Below, in pieces: positions 8,155-18,300 of a stretch of DNA of 64,000 nucleotides (position 1 is its first letter; each line of letters begins with the position of its first letter). Position numbers and translations under genes: made by a program. The notes under the pieces were generated by a model, which saw only the letters and a program-made list of their open reading frames with translations, was not told where the DNA came from and made no database searches. Source of the DNA: Acetatifactor aquisgranensis (lineage in GTDB: Bacteria; Bacillota; Clostridia; Lachnospirales; Lachnospiraceae); the NCBI RefSeq assembly GCF_943193215.1, contig NZ_CALPDH010000013.1, forward strand, positions 89,860 to 153,859, read 5' to 3'.

Positions 8155-9407
8155 TGAGGCCACCCTCCAATCATCGGATCTCCTATGCGGTACAAATCGC
8201 CAAGCGTCCATTCCCCTAGCTCTGGCCTCATTTCTTCTATATCCAGCTTGCGCAGCGGAATTCTGCTAAGCGGGTCAAAGACAAATATCCCTACCTCGCC
8301 CAAAAGGAATCCATCTGTAAACTCATCCAAAAAATCTGGCGAATGCGTGCTGATAAAGCACTGTTTAAAGCTTTGGCAACGCAATATCTCCTTTGCCAGC
8401 AATTTCTGCCATGCCGGATGGAGATTCATTTCCGGTTCGTCTATGGCGAGCATCGAAATGCCATTATGCTCTGGAAGATTCAGCATCAGCAATAGCAGTA
8501 GCAGATGAATCGTACCATCGCTAAGCTCCGATAAAGGGAAATAATATCCGTTCATTTTCAGTTCCATCCATATTTTCCCCCCGGCCTCGGGCACACGGAT
8601 GTCTTCACAGGAATTTACAAGCTTTTTCAGCACAGATAAATACTTATCCCTGAATTCCGAATCCATATTCATCGTATTCAAAAAGACATTGACAAAGTTT
8701 GAGCCGTCCTTTTTCAGATAACTGCCGTCAGCCTGTTCATCCTGCATTTCACGGATGGCCGCAATATTAAATGCCGTGCAGGAATAGGAGAAAAAGCTGC
8801 GGAAGTATATGCGCATGGCTTCAAGCACATTGCGTATCTCATCGCGCACAAACGGCGTACTGAACAACTCTTTCTTCTCAAAGAAAAGATTGTCCATCTG
8901 CAGCAGCACCGATTCATATTTATTGACATCTGTATACAGCCGTTTATTCTTTGCCCCTGTCATTCCTGCCGTTGAAAAGGCTCCGATTCCCGATTTAGGA
9001 GAATGGCACCGGAAAAAATTATATGGCACAAGAGCGCCTTCCCGCGCCTCAGAGCTGTCTAAGGATTCCTCCGCAATATAGTTTTCCTCTCTTTTTTTGC
9101 CAACATTCGCACAGAGCGTGTAAACAACCGAACGCCCTTTCAGCAGCTCAAGATTCCAGACAAATCGAAACGATGAGTCATGGGCATGCCTGTCTACAGC
9201 AGTATTCCATCCGTTTCGCTTCAATTCTGACAAAAATCCTGTTGTCTCCGCTTTCGGATTGCTCACCATATTAGCCGCAAAAGACAATGCCCTGATAAAA
9301 TTGCTCTTTCCTGCATTGTTCGCACCAATCAGTATATTTATCTTTGCAAATTCCAAATCTTCGCAAAAGACATTCCGAAAATTTTTACATGAAAAACTAC
9401 GAATCAT
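8151..9407 (-). CDS. AAA family (AAA15/21, OLD-like) ATPase, 418 aa
   Basis: This is an ABC/SMC-like ATPase. The N-terminus is IRSFSCKNFRNV, with Walker A GANNAGKSNF at about residues 28-37. The ABC-type signature ELSDGTIHLL lies near 300, Walker B LAIDEPEMNLHP near 325 and the switch His in CFISTHSPDFL near 355. Between the motifs lies a helical insertion rather than a long coiled coil. Such ATPases sense or load DNA/phage proteins for a partner effector in OLD, PARIS and related modules. The partner is the next gene downstream, overlapping by 4 bases. A weak promoter can be read at 9456-9485 (TTGCTA, 18 bases, TAAACT on the minus strand). Confidence 0.8.
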   Translation of the reverse strand: MIRSFSCKNFRNVFCEDLEFAKINILIGANNAGKSNFIRALSFAANMVSNPKAETTGFLSELKRNGWNTAVDRHAHDSSFRFVWNLELLKGRSVVYTLCANVGKKREENYIAEESLDSSEAREGALVPYNFFRCHSPKSGIGAFSTAGMTGAKNKRLYTDVNKYESVLLQMDNLFFEKKELFSTPFVRDEIRNVLEAMRIYFRSFFSYSCTAFNIAAIREMQDEQADGSYLKKDGSNFVNVFLNTMNMDSEFRDKYLSVLKKLVNSCEDIRVPEAGGKIWMELKMNGYYFPLSELSDGTIHLLLLLLMLNLPEHNGISMLAIDEPEMNLHPAWQKLLAKEILRCQSFKQCFISTHSPDFLDEFTDGFLLGEVGIFVFDPLSRIPLRKLDIEEMRPELGEWTLGDLYRIGDPMIGGWPQ

Positions 9408-9634
9408 ATGATTTGCTCTCCATATTCTTTGACCAGTTTTTGGCTCTGCTTGTATAGTTTAACATAATTCTGTTCTGGTTAGCAACATTATTTTCGCAAG
9501 AATTTTCTTCGCTTCGTTGTTCGGGATTCAAGTCTCGCTGTATAATTCAATAGATTCTGAAAAGTATATGTTTTTTATCATTCATTCTTTCGTAGCCTCC
9601 AACTGTAATTACCCATTTTTTAGTTTTTTGAATT
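9408..9634. other. Intergenic gap between defence-like unit and polymer cluster A
   Basis: It holds the 5' region of the ATPase gene and the 3' end of the radical SAM gene on the same strand. No convincing ORF or strong hairpin was seen. Confidence 0.4.
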
Positions 9635-10630
9635 TTAATTTTCCACTGCCCAATTAGCATCACACTGCTTACATAGCCTATATTTACCCAGATGATTGTC
9701 CAAGGATGCATATTCCCGAATATTGCCTAACTCGTTCTTATTTTCAAAATCAAAGCAACACCCGACAATTGTTCCATCCCATCTTACATTTATCACATGC
9801 TGCTTGATGAAATAGCAATTCCTTTGATGGTTCAATGCATCGGCATCCTCCAAAGTTCTTTTTGTTCCCTCGACATTTCCTGCCCAGGTATGTACGGGAA
9901 TCATTTGCAGTAAATGCCTAAATTCATCTGGGATATTATCTAAAGTATTTCTGACATATTTTCCCTGCTCTTCATCAGGCGGGAAATCAAGTACTTTTCC
10001 TTGAAAGAACATTATGTCTCCACTATTAATGTATTCTTTCAAGTGTCTTTTGGAGAAATTTATTGCTTCAATGCCATTTTCAGAAAACCAACTGCAACAC
10101 ATCAAAAAAGCCTCTAACGATTTCAAAGTATGAAGTGTAATGACTAAATGCCTTAAACCCGCATGATAGAGTTTTATCAGCATTTCCTTTGTCAGTAATA
10201 TACCATTTGTGCTGATTACAGGTTTGATACCTGCATCAACGCCCCACTGTATATAAGTGCACAATTTAGGATGCAGCAATGGCTCTCCTACCCTGTGATA
10301 ATTTAATGTCTGCCCTTTTCTTGTCCAGGCTAAAGTCGCCAAAACAGTGCCATCATCAATGAACCCCTTTTTATAATGTGTGGTAGGTGTTCCACAATTA
10401 TGACAATTAAGATTACAGCTATTTGTCATTTCCATTTCTTCGATTTTGAAAAAATTGCAGTACTTATTTTTCCCATAATAATAGACAGCTGGTGTTTTCT
10501 GAATGCTTGTCTCAGTTCCTTTTCTTTCAAACACTGTTACATAATATTGTCCATATCCTTTCAATTCAAAATTGCATACTTTTGCTTTTGAGTACCATAT
10601 CTTTTCTATCACAATTTCATCTTTCATCAA
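9635..10630 (-). CDS. Radical SAM/SPASM-like protein with N-terminus split off by C7 tract, 331 aa as read
   Basis: The radical SAM cluster ligands are CNLNCHNC (C-x3-C-x2-C) near residue 72, followed by the usual half-barrel with ISTNGILL. A C-terminal set of Cys (VGCCFDF, LCKQCDAN) suggests a second iron-sulfur cluster site as in SPASM/twitch enzymes. The substrate is unknown; context suggests modifying a glycan or surface peptide. The ATG at 10630 lacks a good ribosome binding site. A well-placed ATG at 10719 opens 24 codons that would join this frame if the C7 run at 10652-10658 were C8. The joined N-terminal domain would contain QYAFYLMKDE, like a neighbouring gene. Confidence 0.75.
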   Translation of the reverse strand: MMKDEIVIEKIWYSKAKVCNFELKGYGQYYVTVFERKGTETSIQKTPAVYYYGKNKYCNFFKIEEMEMTNSCNLNCHNCGTPTTHYKKGFIDDGTVLATLAWTRKGQTLNYHRVGEPLLHPKLCTYIQWGVDAGIKPVISTNGILLTKEMLIKLYHAGLRHLVITLHTLKSLEAFLMCCSWFSENGIEAINFSKRHLKEYINSGDIMFFQGKVLDFPPDEEQGKYVRNTLDNIPDEFRHLLQMIPVHTWAGNVEGTKRTLEDADALNHQRNCYFIKQHVINVRWDGTIVGCCFDFENKNELGNIREYASLDNHLGKYRLCKQCDANWAVEN

Positions 10631-10651
10631 ATAGAAAGCATACTGTGTTTC

Positions 10652-10658
10652 GGGGGGG
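10652..10658 (-). repeat. C7 homopolymer at frame break of radical SAM gene
   Basis: Seven G on the + strand, so C7 in the coding strand. The reading frame starting at ATG 10719 stops soon after this run. Adding one C (or removing two) fuses it to the radical SAM frame. This is either slipped-strand phase variation in the OFF state or a sequencing indel. Confidence 0.75.
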
Positions 10659-10708
10659 TAATTTCGTCTTCAATCTGTACATACAGTACATCCTCTAGGA
10701 TTTTGAAT

Positions 10709-11782
10709 TCAATTTTCATCCTTGATCAACTCCATTTCTTTTTTTAGTATTTCATACCTTTTCTCCCACGTATTTGTATTGAGAAAAGTCTGTTGCTGTT
10801 CTTTACTATATTTAGGTGGAAAATGTTTCTCTATAAGGCTTAATAGTAAATTTATGTACTCATCTCTATCATTATAAAAATATACAAAGTCATGCAAGCG
10901 CTCTATTTCCGGATAGTATACACTTATAATACATTTCCCAAAAGCGATATATTCATACAATTTTACGGGATCTACAGCTAACACTATGTCGTTTACGATA
11001 AAAGGCATAATAAGGCAATCGTATTCTTTGATTGCATCCCATAATGTATCATGGGGAATTGAGCCATGATAAACGATTCCGGTAGTGTAAGGCTTTTTAA
11101 TGACTACAGGGCCAACTAAATGATACTCAATATCAGGTATCATTTCTAAACTGCTCTCAACCAGAGGGAAGTCGAACCAGCTCGATATTGTGCCAATATA
11201 TCCCAATAAATATCTCGTTTTCGGTGCAGGCCGAGTTATATGATGTATATCATGGGAGACAGTGCCATTCCTGATTAAAATACTTTTCGGATGACCTGCA
11301 ATGAAATCCACTTTTTTTCGCAGCGATTCAGATGATGCTATCAATAGCCTGCTCTTTTGAATTAGCTTGACTTCCTGGGTCAAAATATTGGCGACTCTTT
11401 TTGAATCAGGATATAAGAACTCATAATTATCCATACAATCATAGATTATACTGCCCTTATAATCATCAGGAATATAACGGGCATATAAGGGATACCCAAT
11501 AAAAACATATTGATAACGGTTTAGGTTTCTAAATAAGCCGGCATTTAGCAAGGCTGAAATCTTACCAATCAACCTGCTTTTTTCCTGATAAGGAATTGTC
11601 CACAGGATATGAAATTTGATTCCTGGCTTATTGGGAATTTTTTTCTTCTTTTTCAAAATACTTCTCGGAAATATGACTGTTAATCGATAATCTCGAGATA
11701 GTTTATCGGCAAATATATGCGGACGTTGGTATATCCAATCCCAATCAATTCCCATAATATATAGCATCTGAGTTTCTTTCAT
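10709..11782 (-). CDS. Glycosyltransferase, TuaH-like GT4, 357 aa
   Basis: The N-terminus MLYIMGIDWDWIYQRPHIFADKL matches the teichuronic-acid TuaH/WsaF-like glycosyltransferases that begin with a W..RPQ/H motif. GT-B features follow: LIASSESL near residue 150, YLGYIGTISSWFDF near 190, and DCLIMPF with KLYEYIAFGKCII at the NDP-sugar site. It likely adds a residue to an anionic or uronic-acid polymer, in keeping with wecB/wecC at the operon head. The stop overlaps by 11 bases the predicted true start (10719) of the radical SAM gene, which argues that the two are translationally coupled. Confidence 0.8.
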   Translation of the reverse strand: MKETQMLYIMGIDWDWIYQRPHIFADKLSRDYRLTVIFPRSILKKKKKIPNKPGIKFHILWTIPYQEKSRLIGKISALLNAGLFRNLNRYQYVFIGYPLYARYIPDDYKGSIIYDCMDNYEFLYPDSKRVANILTQEVKLIQKSRLLIASSESLRKKVDFIAGHPKSILIRNGTVSHDIHHITRPAPKTRYLLGYIGTISSWFDFPLVESSLEMIPDIEYHLVGPVVIKKPYTTGIVYHGSIPHDTLWDAIKEYDCLIMPFIVNDIVLAVDPVKLYEYIAFGKCIISVYYPEIERLHDFVYFYNDRDEYINLLLSLIEKHFPPKYSKEQQQTFLNTNTWEKRYEILKKEMELIKDEN

Positions 11783-11799
11783 AATATCACCATGACATA

Positions 11800-12660
11800 T
11801 TAATCCCCGGTATAATTGATTATAGGAAAATTCCAGAATTCATTATCGCCATTTGGTGTAGTTAAATAATACATAACTGTGTAGTTGCCAGGTTCATCAA
11901 AAGAATAGGTCAAATCTCTTCCGGAAGAATTCATGGTAGTGTAATAGCCTCCATTTTTATAAATATACCATTTAATATTGAAGTTCCACGAATAATCAAA
12001 GTCTACAGAAAATTTATAGGTGGATTCATCAATCTGCTCCAATGTCTGGCCTTTATAGTTCAGGTTATAAACAGAACCATCATTCACAACAGTGGCTTCG
12101 TCACCGGATACATTCGCGATTTCAGCAATAATCGCAGATTTACGCTGCCCATTTTTTGACTTGACATAGGCCTTTAACAGATATTCGCCCTGTGGAACTG
12201 TGCAGGAGAAAACAGGGCTTTCTGCATAATCGGATTTTAGTATTGTAGTAGCTGTCAGTTTGTCTATCAGATAATAAGCATAGGATAAATCTTCTCTGGC
12301 TGTAAGGTTATCGGCGGTTAAAATAGTTCCATTTGTTTGGACTACTACATTCTGCAGGTCGAAATGCTCCCGAGGCTTTAGTGGTATGGAAATGGTATCC
12401 AATGATATGGTTTTACTGATGCTGTCATATATAATATCTGACTCTTTAATTTTCATAGTTTCAGCCGCTTCTTTCTGCGTTAGTTCTATATATTCGTTTT
12501 CATCTTCTATAGTAATGACTGTTATATAAGAACCAGAGGAACAATGCATATCAAATTTTAGAGTTGTTGTTGTATCTAAAAGCCCCATCGAACGGGATAT
12601 ATGTCCGTAATCTGTTTCATCAGTACCACTAATCAATTCTAAATAAGGGGGGGGTATCAC
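11800..12660 (-). CDS. Out-of-frame 3' part of the heparinase-family gene, 286 aa
   Basis: This is not an independent gene in my reading. With the C8 run at 12647-12654 counted as C7, the preceding lyase frame continues as TPPYLELISGTDE into this part. It supplies the end of the heparinase beta-sandwich (SMGLLDTTTTLKFDMH) and two C-terminal beta domains of about 80 residues each (SYAYYLIDKL..., then YSWNFNIKWYIYKNGGYY...). The latter resemble triple-tyrosine or Ig-like carbohydrate-contact domains. The apparent GTG start at 12660 has no ribosome binding site. Confidence 0.7.
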   Translation of the reverse strand: MIPPPYLELISGTDETDYGHISRSMGLLDTTTTLKFDMHCSSGSYITVITIEDENEYIELTQKEAAETMKIKESDIIYDSISKTISLDTISIPLKPREHFDLQNVVVQTNGTILTADNLTAREDLSYAYYLIDKLTATTILKSDYAESPVFSCTVPQGEYLLKAYVKSKNGQRKSAIIAEIANVSGDEATVVNDGSVYNLNYKGQTLEQIDESTYKFSVDFDYSWNFNIKWYIYKNGGYYTTMNSSGRDLTYSFDEPGNYTVMYYLTTPNGDNEFWNFPIINYTGD

Positions 12661-14287
12661 TTATTTGTCTGATGCGTACAACATAATTTGTATCAGCTAA
12701 AGCCATTATTACTTCTGTATCGCTATGGCTGAGTATTTTCATGGATTCAGATAATTGGAACAATTGGGAATAATCATGTTCTTCTTCGGATTCAATATTG
12801 TCAAACAGAATAACTGCATCTCCAAGATAATAGAAATGCCGATCGATTTCGACGCCATGATACATCGAGTTGAAGCCGAGAACATAGTCATATTCATTTG
12901 TAAGAGAATAATCTATTATGCCGGTTTTTGAACTATTTTCAGCTGTAGGAGAGTAAGTTTTGCCATCAACGAGAATTGTATTGTGTGCCTTGGATGAAAT
13001 AAAATAATCCCTATATTTATCTCCGCTTATATAATTATACCAACCAGGATCCACGAAAATATCATGGCCCTTGGAATAAAGCATAAAAGAACAATCATCA
13101 GCATGTTTATGTGTTTTGCTGCTATATCCTGCTTTGAACATACACCATGTTGAATCAGGGAAATTTTCCGCAAGCCAGGCCGATTTGCCGAAATAATAGC
13201 CGGAAACTGGATATATACAGGAACACGAATCAGGCTGTGTCCCTGATTCCCCTAAAGTAGAGGAGTAGATTAAGTGCTCATTTCCGTATTGAGACAAATC
13301 TTTGTAATGTGTCGATTCATAATCGGGTATAGAGTTTGTATCCCCAATTTCTGCAATAGTGCCGTTAGGTTTTATCATCCAGGACATAAACTCAGCTGAA
13401 CCATAAATATCGGCATAAAGCTCTTCTCCATAGGAATCTCCAAATTGAGAAAGAAAATTGCTGATATCCAGAAATAACTCCATAACTCCGAAAGCGTATC
13501 CAGGTGAGTTTTCCACATGTACATTTTCAGCGTTAAATGCATAATCATGTTGTGCCTGTAGACGTTCTTTTGCCAGCGCCACCCATTCGTCAGACCGTTC
13601 ATTATTTAATAAATAGGCAATATAAATCAGGGCTCTGTCCTGAAAGATTCCATGATTGTGATTTGAAGTATATTTTTGCGGATTTGCGAGAAATTCCGCA
13701 TGCTCGATTAAAAGATTGTCTATTGTCTGGATGAAAGCATCATCCGCTTTCCCGGCTTTTTGCATTATAAGGGCATAATAGATAATGGTTTCTGAACGGA
13801 GAGCTGTGCCATGATCGTACCAGAGGAAAGGATTTCCCCCGGAAGAACAATCCGTATAAGAAATCCAGCTGTCCAATATTGCCTGTGCCTGTACAAGATA
13901 TCTTTCGTTACCCGATAATTCATATCCTCTTGTCAGATAAGCGACAGGATTTAAGCATTGCAGGTACAACTGGAAAGTATTTGGCGAATTGGAATATTGT
14001 ACATTCCAGTCAAATTGGCTCATATCATCCGGATTGTATGCAAGCATATCTTCCGATGAATACAATACAATCATTTTGCCTTCCATTATCAAATCCGCAA
14101 TTTCTATCACATCGGAATCCGCAGGAAAATCAATGGGACAGTTAAACTGTTCCAGCGTAATGCCCCAGGAAAAAGCAGTTTGCTCAATCTGTGACTCATG
14201 GATATCTTCGCCTTTTGCGCAGCCTATAAGTAATAGGAACAATATCAAAATACAAAATAGAATTTTTTTTCGGCATAGCAAAATCAT
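12629..14287 (-). CDS. Heparinase II/III-family polysaccharide lyase lipoprotein, frame broken at C8 tract, 552 aa as read
   Basis: The N-terminal signal ILFCILILFLLLIGC ends in a lipobox-like Cys at residue 23, so the protein is probably membrane-anchored outside the cell. Residues 60-300 form the alpha/alpha toroid typical of heparinase II/III and alginate lyases. Residues 385-450 carry the PF07940-type beta region with KTHKHADDCSFML (catalytic His region) and VDPGWYNYISGDKY. It overlaps the upstream gene's stop by ATGA. A lyase for a uronic-acid polymer fits the ManNAcA pathway at the operon head, suggesting polymer trimming or release. The frame ends prematurely just past the C8 run; the repaired gene spans 11800-14287, about 828 residues. 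Confidence 0.85.
   Translation of the reverse strand: MILLCRKKILFCILILFLLLIGCAKGEDIHESQIEQTAFSWGITLEQFNCPIDFPADSDVIEIADLIMEGKMIVLYSSEDMLAYNPDDMSQFDWNVQYSNSPNTFQLYLQCLNPVAYLTRGYELSGNERYLVQAQAILDSWISYTDCSSGGNPFLWYDHGTALRSETIIYYALIMQKAGKADDAFIQTIDNLLIEHAEFLANPQKYTSNHNHGIFQDRALIYIAYLLNNERSDEWVALAKERLQAQHDYAFNAENVHVENSPGYAFGVMELFLDISNFLSQFGDSYGEELYADIYGSAEFMSWMIKPNGTIAEIGDTNSIPDYESTHYKDLSQYGNEHLIYSSTLGESGTQPDSCSCIYPVSGYYFGKSAWLAENFPDSTWCMFKAGYSSKTHKHADDCSFMLYSKGHDIFVDPGWYNYISGDKYRDYFISSKAHNTILVDGKTYSPTAENSSKTGIIDYSLTNEYDYVLGFNSMYHGVEIDRHFYYLGDAVILFDNIESEEEHDYSQLFQLSESMKILSHSDTEVIMALADTNYVVRIRQISDTPPLFRID
12647..12654 (-). repeat. C8 homopolymer at frame break of heparinase-family gene
   Basis: Eight G on the + strand. 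As written, the frame reads TPPLFRID then stop. With seven C it reads TPPYLELISG and continues 280 residues to the natural end. This is a candidate slipped-strand switch or an assembly error. Confidence 0.8.
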
Positions 14288-15363
14288 AGGTTTGAATCCT
14301 CCAATTGAAGCCCAATATAGGAATTTATTTCACTCAGTACTTTCTGATAATATTCTTTTTGGAAATGTATCGGGGATAAGCCCCATTTGTGCTTTTGGTA
14401 AGCGTAATATCCTCTGGATATATCAATGTTGCATGTTTTTCTTTGGAATTTATTATGGATATATTCATACATATATTCATATAAATAATTGTCATGTTTC
14501 ACCCGCCCTACAGTATTTTGGTCAAATGGATGTACCTCTCCCGAATCGTCTATATAACATTCGGCACCATATACTCTATGCAGAATAATTTGCTTTGCAG
14601 AGTAAAGTGTCATGAGTTTATCGCAAAACTTATCCAGAAATTCATCTAAGTTTTTTCCATCTATCTTATAAGATATTTCACCACTATTCAGGCACACACT
14701 CTCTTTACGAGCAAAGGAAACATGTTCAGGCAATAGGCCGCTCTTTTGGCATTCCAGACTGTAAGTCACATAACTGCCCTTATATTTTGCCAATTGGAAA
14801 CGCTCATCTACCAAATCAATTAACATGTATTGCGACTTTTTGTGACGAAGCAAAGTGAAAGTCAATTTATTAAAGTCATTAAAAACCTGTTCTTTCTGAA
14901 ATGCAGAGTCAAGTCGAATTTCGCTCTCACATACAGGAATAGACGCACTCACCGCTGAAACGACCGACTGGCGGGCTATATAATATATCAGCTCTATATT
15001 CTTAGAGTATTCTAAAAGATCACGGGACACACAGCTTCCAAAGATACTTATTGTACTTGACGGATAAGCCTTTGCCTCTTCCAGGGGGGGTAGAACCTGA
15101 ATAGGATAGCTTGTATAAATCAAAGGGGAATCTTCTGCCTCCTTAATAAAAACGGCAGCATAATAAATGCCATCCTTATTGATGCCGAAATCACAATTTG
15201 GTATGTTGCTATACCATTTCGTTTCTACTTTGACTCCGTTACGGAATAAATAGAATGCATACTCAGCGTTGCCGTATCTTTTGGAAATCGCCGTTTCAAC
15301 ATGAATATAATTATTTCCTTCTTTCTGGCTATGCTGAATTGTGATAGCATTCTGGCTGTCCAT
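14284..15363 (-). CDS. DUF6270 domain protein with N-terminal beta domain, 359 aa
   Basis: Residues 1-100 form a small beta domain (AEYAFYLFRNGVKVETKWYS) also seen in the neighbouring radical SAM and lyase genes. From about residue 108 the DUF6270 core begins with ISIFGSCVSRDLLEY, an SGNH-hydrolase-like GSC strand. It continues through YYIARQSVVSA and LIDLVDERFQLAKY and ends with a predicted His-containing helix region. DUF6270 proteins occur in capsule and exopolysaccharide clusters and may be O-acyl hydrolases or transferases; this is unproven. The C7 run at 15084-15090 lies at the domain junction (VLPPLEE) and is in frame here. Confidence 0.75.
   Translation of the reverse strand: MDSQNAITIQHSQKEGNNYIHVETAISKRYGNAEYAFYLFRNGVKVETKWYSNIPNCDFGINKDGIYYAAVFIKEAEDSPLIYTSYPIQVLPPLEEAKAYPSSTISIFGSCVSRDLLEYSKNIELIYYIARQSVVSAVSASIPVCESEIRLDSAFQKEQVFNDFNKLTFTLLRHKKSQYMLIDLVDERFQLAKYKGSYVTYSLECQKSGLLPEHVSFARKESVCLNSGEISYKIDGKNLDEFLDKFCDKLMTLYSAKQIILHRVYGAECYIDDSGEVHPFDQNTVGRVKHDNYLYEYMYEYIHNKFQRKTCNIDISRGYYAYQKHKWGLSPIHFQKEYYQKVLSEINSYIGLQLEDSNL
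15084..15090 (-). repeat. C7 homopolymer inside DUF6270 gene (frame intact)
   Basis: Seven G on the + strand encode part of VLPPLEE between the N-terminal beta domain and the DUF6270 core. A change of one base would truncate the protein after about 100 residues. Confidence 0.7.
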
Positions 15364-15399
15364 AGTAATCGGTCCCTCCTTGAGAAATATGTTTCTATA

Positions 15400-18300
15400 T
15401 CATTTATGTGGGTCAATTAGCATAAGTTCCCTGTCTATGGTATGTTCTTTTGACGTTTGGCTTCGGATTCGCGCCGCGGCATTGGCCGACATTTGCAAAA
15501 ACAATTCGGGCTTATGGTATAGTTCATCTATTCCATCAGCCATTGCCATATAATCTTCCCCAGATGTCAAAATTCCACAAGTTTCGTCCACAAATTCAGG
15601 AATTGCCGCTATTGCATTTGTAATAGGAACCAATCCGCTTGACATAGCTTCATCACGTGATACACCTTGGCTGTCCCAACGAGTTGGTACAAGAAATAAT
15701 CCATATTCTTTGTGTAACTCGGCTATTTCATTTTGATGCAAAAAACGTCTTTCACATAGTACATTTTTATATTTTCTTAAGGATTTAATTACTTTATCAA
15801 ATAAAATACCATCTCCAAGTATTCTAATGTTTAACTGATTAAAATAATCCTTTTTTGCTAATTCGTGTATACATTTTACAGTTAAGTCATTGGCATATTG
15901 ATTGCTTGCAAAAGGGCGGATAGATAGAATTTTAGTTCTCTGTTCAGCTTGTTTTGGCACATAGTTAAACAGCGCTGTATCAATACAATTATGTATAATT
16001 GAATAGCTTCCTTGAGGAAGATGAAGATTGTAATCTTCAAATATTTCCGTTGCAAAAGTTTTCGATACAAAAACAAAATGTATGTTAGGATATTCTTCTA
16101 TATGCTCAAAAATATCGTTCCACATGCTTTCTTTTTTTTCTGACGCAAGTTTGGCTTGTGTTTCTTCTTCGGAATTCTTGTAATTGTATTTTCTGCGCCA
16201 CCATGGATGTATATCAGAACCATGGCACCAAATCAAGATTTTAAGCTGTTTGGTATAATGCCTAAGCACATCCCACATCATGGCATCCAAAAAGTGAACA
16301 CATATAATACCTATTTCGCCACTGTCTAATATTGATGTCAACATAGTTTGGCCACCATCAACTACATTAATTCCATCAAATTCTCGATAAGAATCTTGGA
16401 TTTGCGGATTTATTCTCATAACATCAAAAGTGTATCCTTTTTCCTTATAGCAAAGTATTCTTTTATGGACAAACATGTTGCGATACAATGCTTCATGTGT
16501 AGGATATTGATTGCTAATCACCAATACATTAGATCTGCACAAAAAACATGCCGCTTCATCTACAGATCCAATGCCACTACCTAATATAATTTTATGGACA
16601 ATAAAAGAACCAGTTCCCTTTGGACGAAAACCTAGTTTTATGCTCTTAGAGCCAGCTGGTACAGTTAAATCTGTTGTTATTTTTGCTTTGGGATATTGTG
16701 GTTCAATTTTTTTCCCTTCCGAATCATAAAAAACACAGACACAAATGCAATCTAAATCACCTTCTGCATCAAACTTTACTTTCAATACGTTTTCTTGTAC
16801 TAAATTTTCCAGGAAGTAGTTTTGGTTAGTGAAGATATATTCATGAACCCCCTCCTGTAAATGTGAAGTAATTTTGAAGCTATTTCCAGCTGTTTCGCAT
16901 ACAATTCTTTTAGAAGCTTTCATTTGTTGTGCCAAGGTATTGCCTATGATAATTTCTACAGGGGTGCCGGACAAGTCCTGGGAAGAAATTTTTTCGGCAT
17001 TGTTTTCAATCTTTTTTAGCGGAATTCCTTTGTCGCAGATAACCAAATCATCTACAAAGGCACATGAATCTTTTGAATAATTGGCACAATAATTAAATAC
17101 ATCAATCGTAAAGAGGTTTTCGTTATTCCATGTATTATCTTTTTCTCCTACCTGCCATAAAGAAAAGCCGGATGTCAATTCCGTGCCGATAATAGAACGC
17201 CGCGATTGAAGAGTTGGAACCATGCAATATGTTTTTTGAGATGCCTGTAAGGTATACTGACCATGGTCGAAATCATAATACATTGCCTTACCGATGCCGG
17301 AATATGCCCCATAACGGCAGGTCAGTGCCAAGTCAGTTAAATAGTTGGGGCCATAATAGTCATCGCCGCATAAGCAGGCATAAAAATCAATCTCCTCCAA
17401 AGAAGCGGAAATATCCTCTGCCTCTTTCTGTGTGAGATTTATAATATCAGCTGTATCATTTACGGTCTGCTGACCTAAAATATATAATTTTTTATGCGGA
17501 TAGCTTTGGCGCTGGTAGCTCTTGAGTGCATGCGCAACCTGAGATTCATTATCGCAGCGTGCAACCATGGCAATCATCGGCAATTGGGGTTTCAGGTTTA
17601 CTCCAAATACTTTTTCTACAATGTAATTCAGACGGTCTTCGTATAAATGTTCGGACAGAACTGCCCTTAATCCGGCCAGGCGATACTTTCTGGCAGTATG
17701 GGAGTCAGAACAATATTCCTGCAGACAATGTTCCATAGTGCGGTCGTCATCTGTACATATTGTTAAATCACCAAAATAATTTTTCAACCCTCTGGAATAA
17801 TTTCCAATCGTAATAGTATTGGAAGCCATCATTTCAAATACTCTTCTGGCAAACATGGTCTGTGACTGTTGTACAGAATTCATATTAATGCCATACATAT
17901 AACCTTTATAGGCAATGTCTATTTGACTGGATGGAAGACTGCCTAAAATGTAGGGATTATAACTTTCGGGAAAAGCATGTTCCGGTCGTGCGTTTTGATA
18001 ATTTCTATCATAAATGTCCAATCCTTTTGTACGGATAAATATCTTTGCAAATTTGTCAAATATTTCCGCCCGATGCTTATATTTGTGATAATAAGCTCCA
18101 GCAAAGCAAAATTTGTCCTTTCTCTCATATTTCTCAATTGGGTTATGGAGCAAAGGCTGAGCTGCAAAATGGAGATGATACACTCGGTCATGTTCGAGTT
18201 CGGTTTTATACCTTTGTACACAATCGATGTCAGTAGTGAATACGATATCGGCCATAGAGGCAGTGGTCATAAATTGCGCTGTATAAACTGGATCTTCCTT

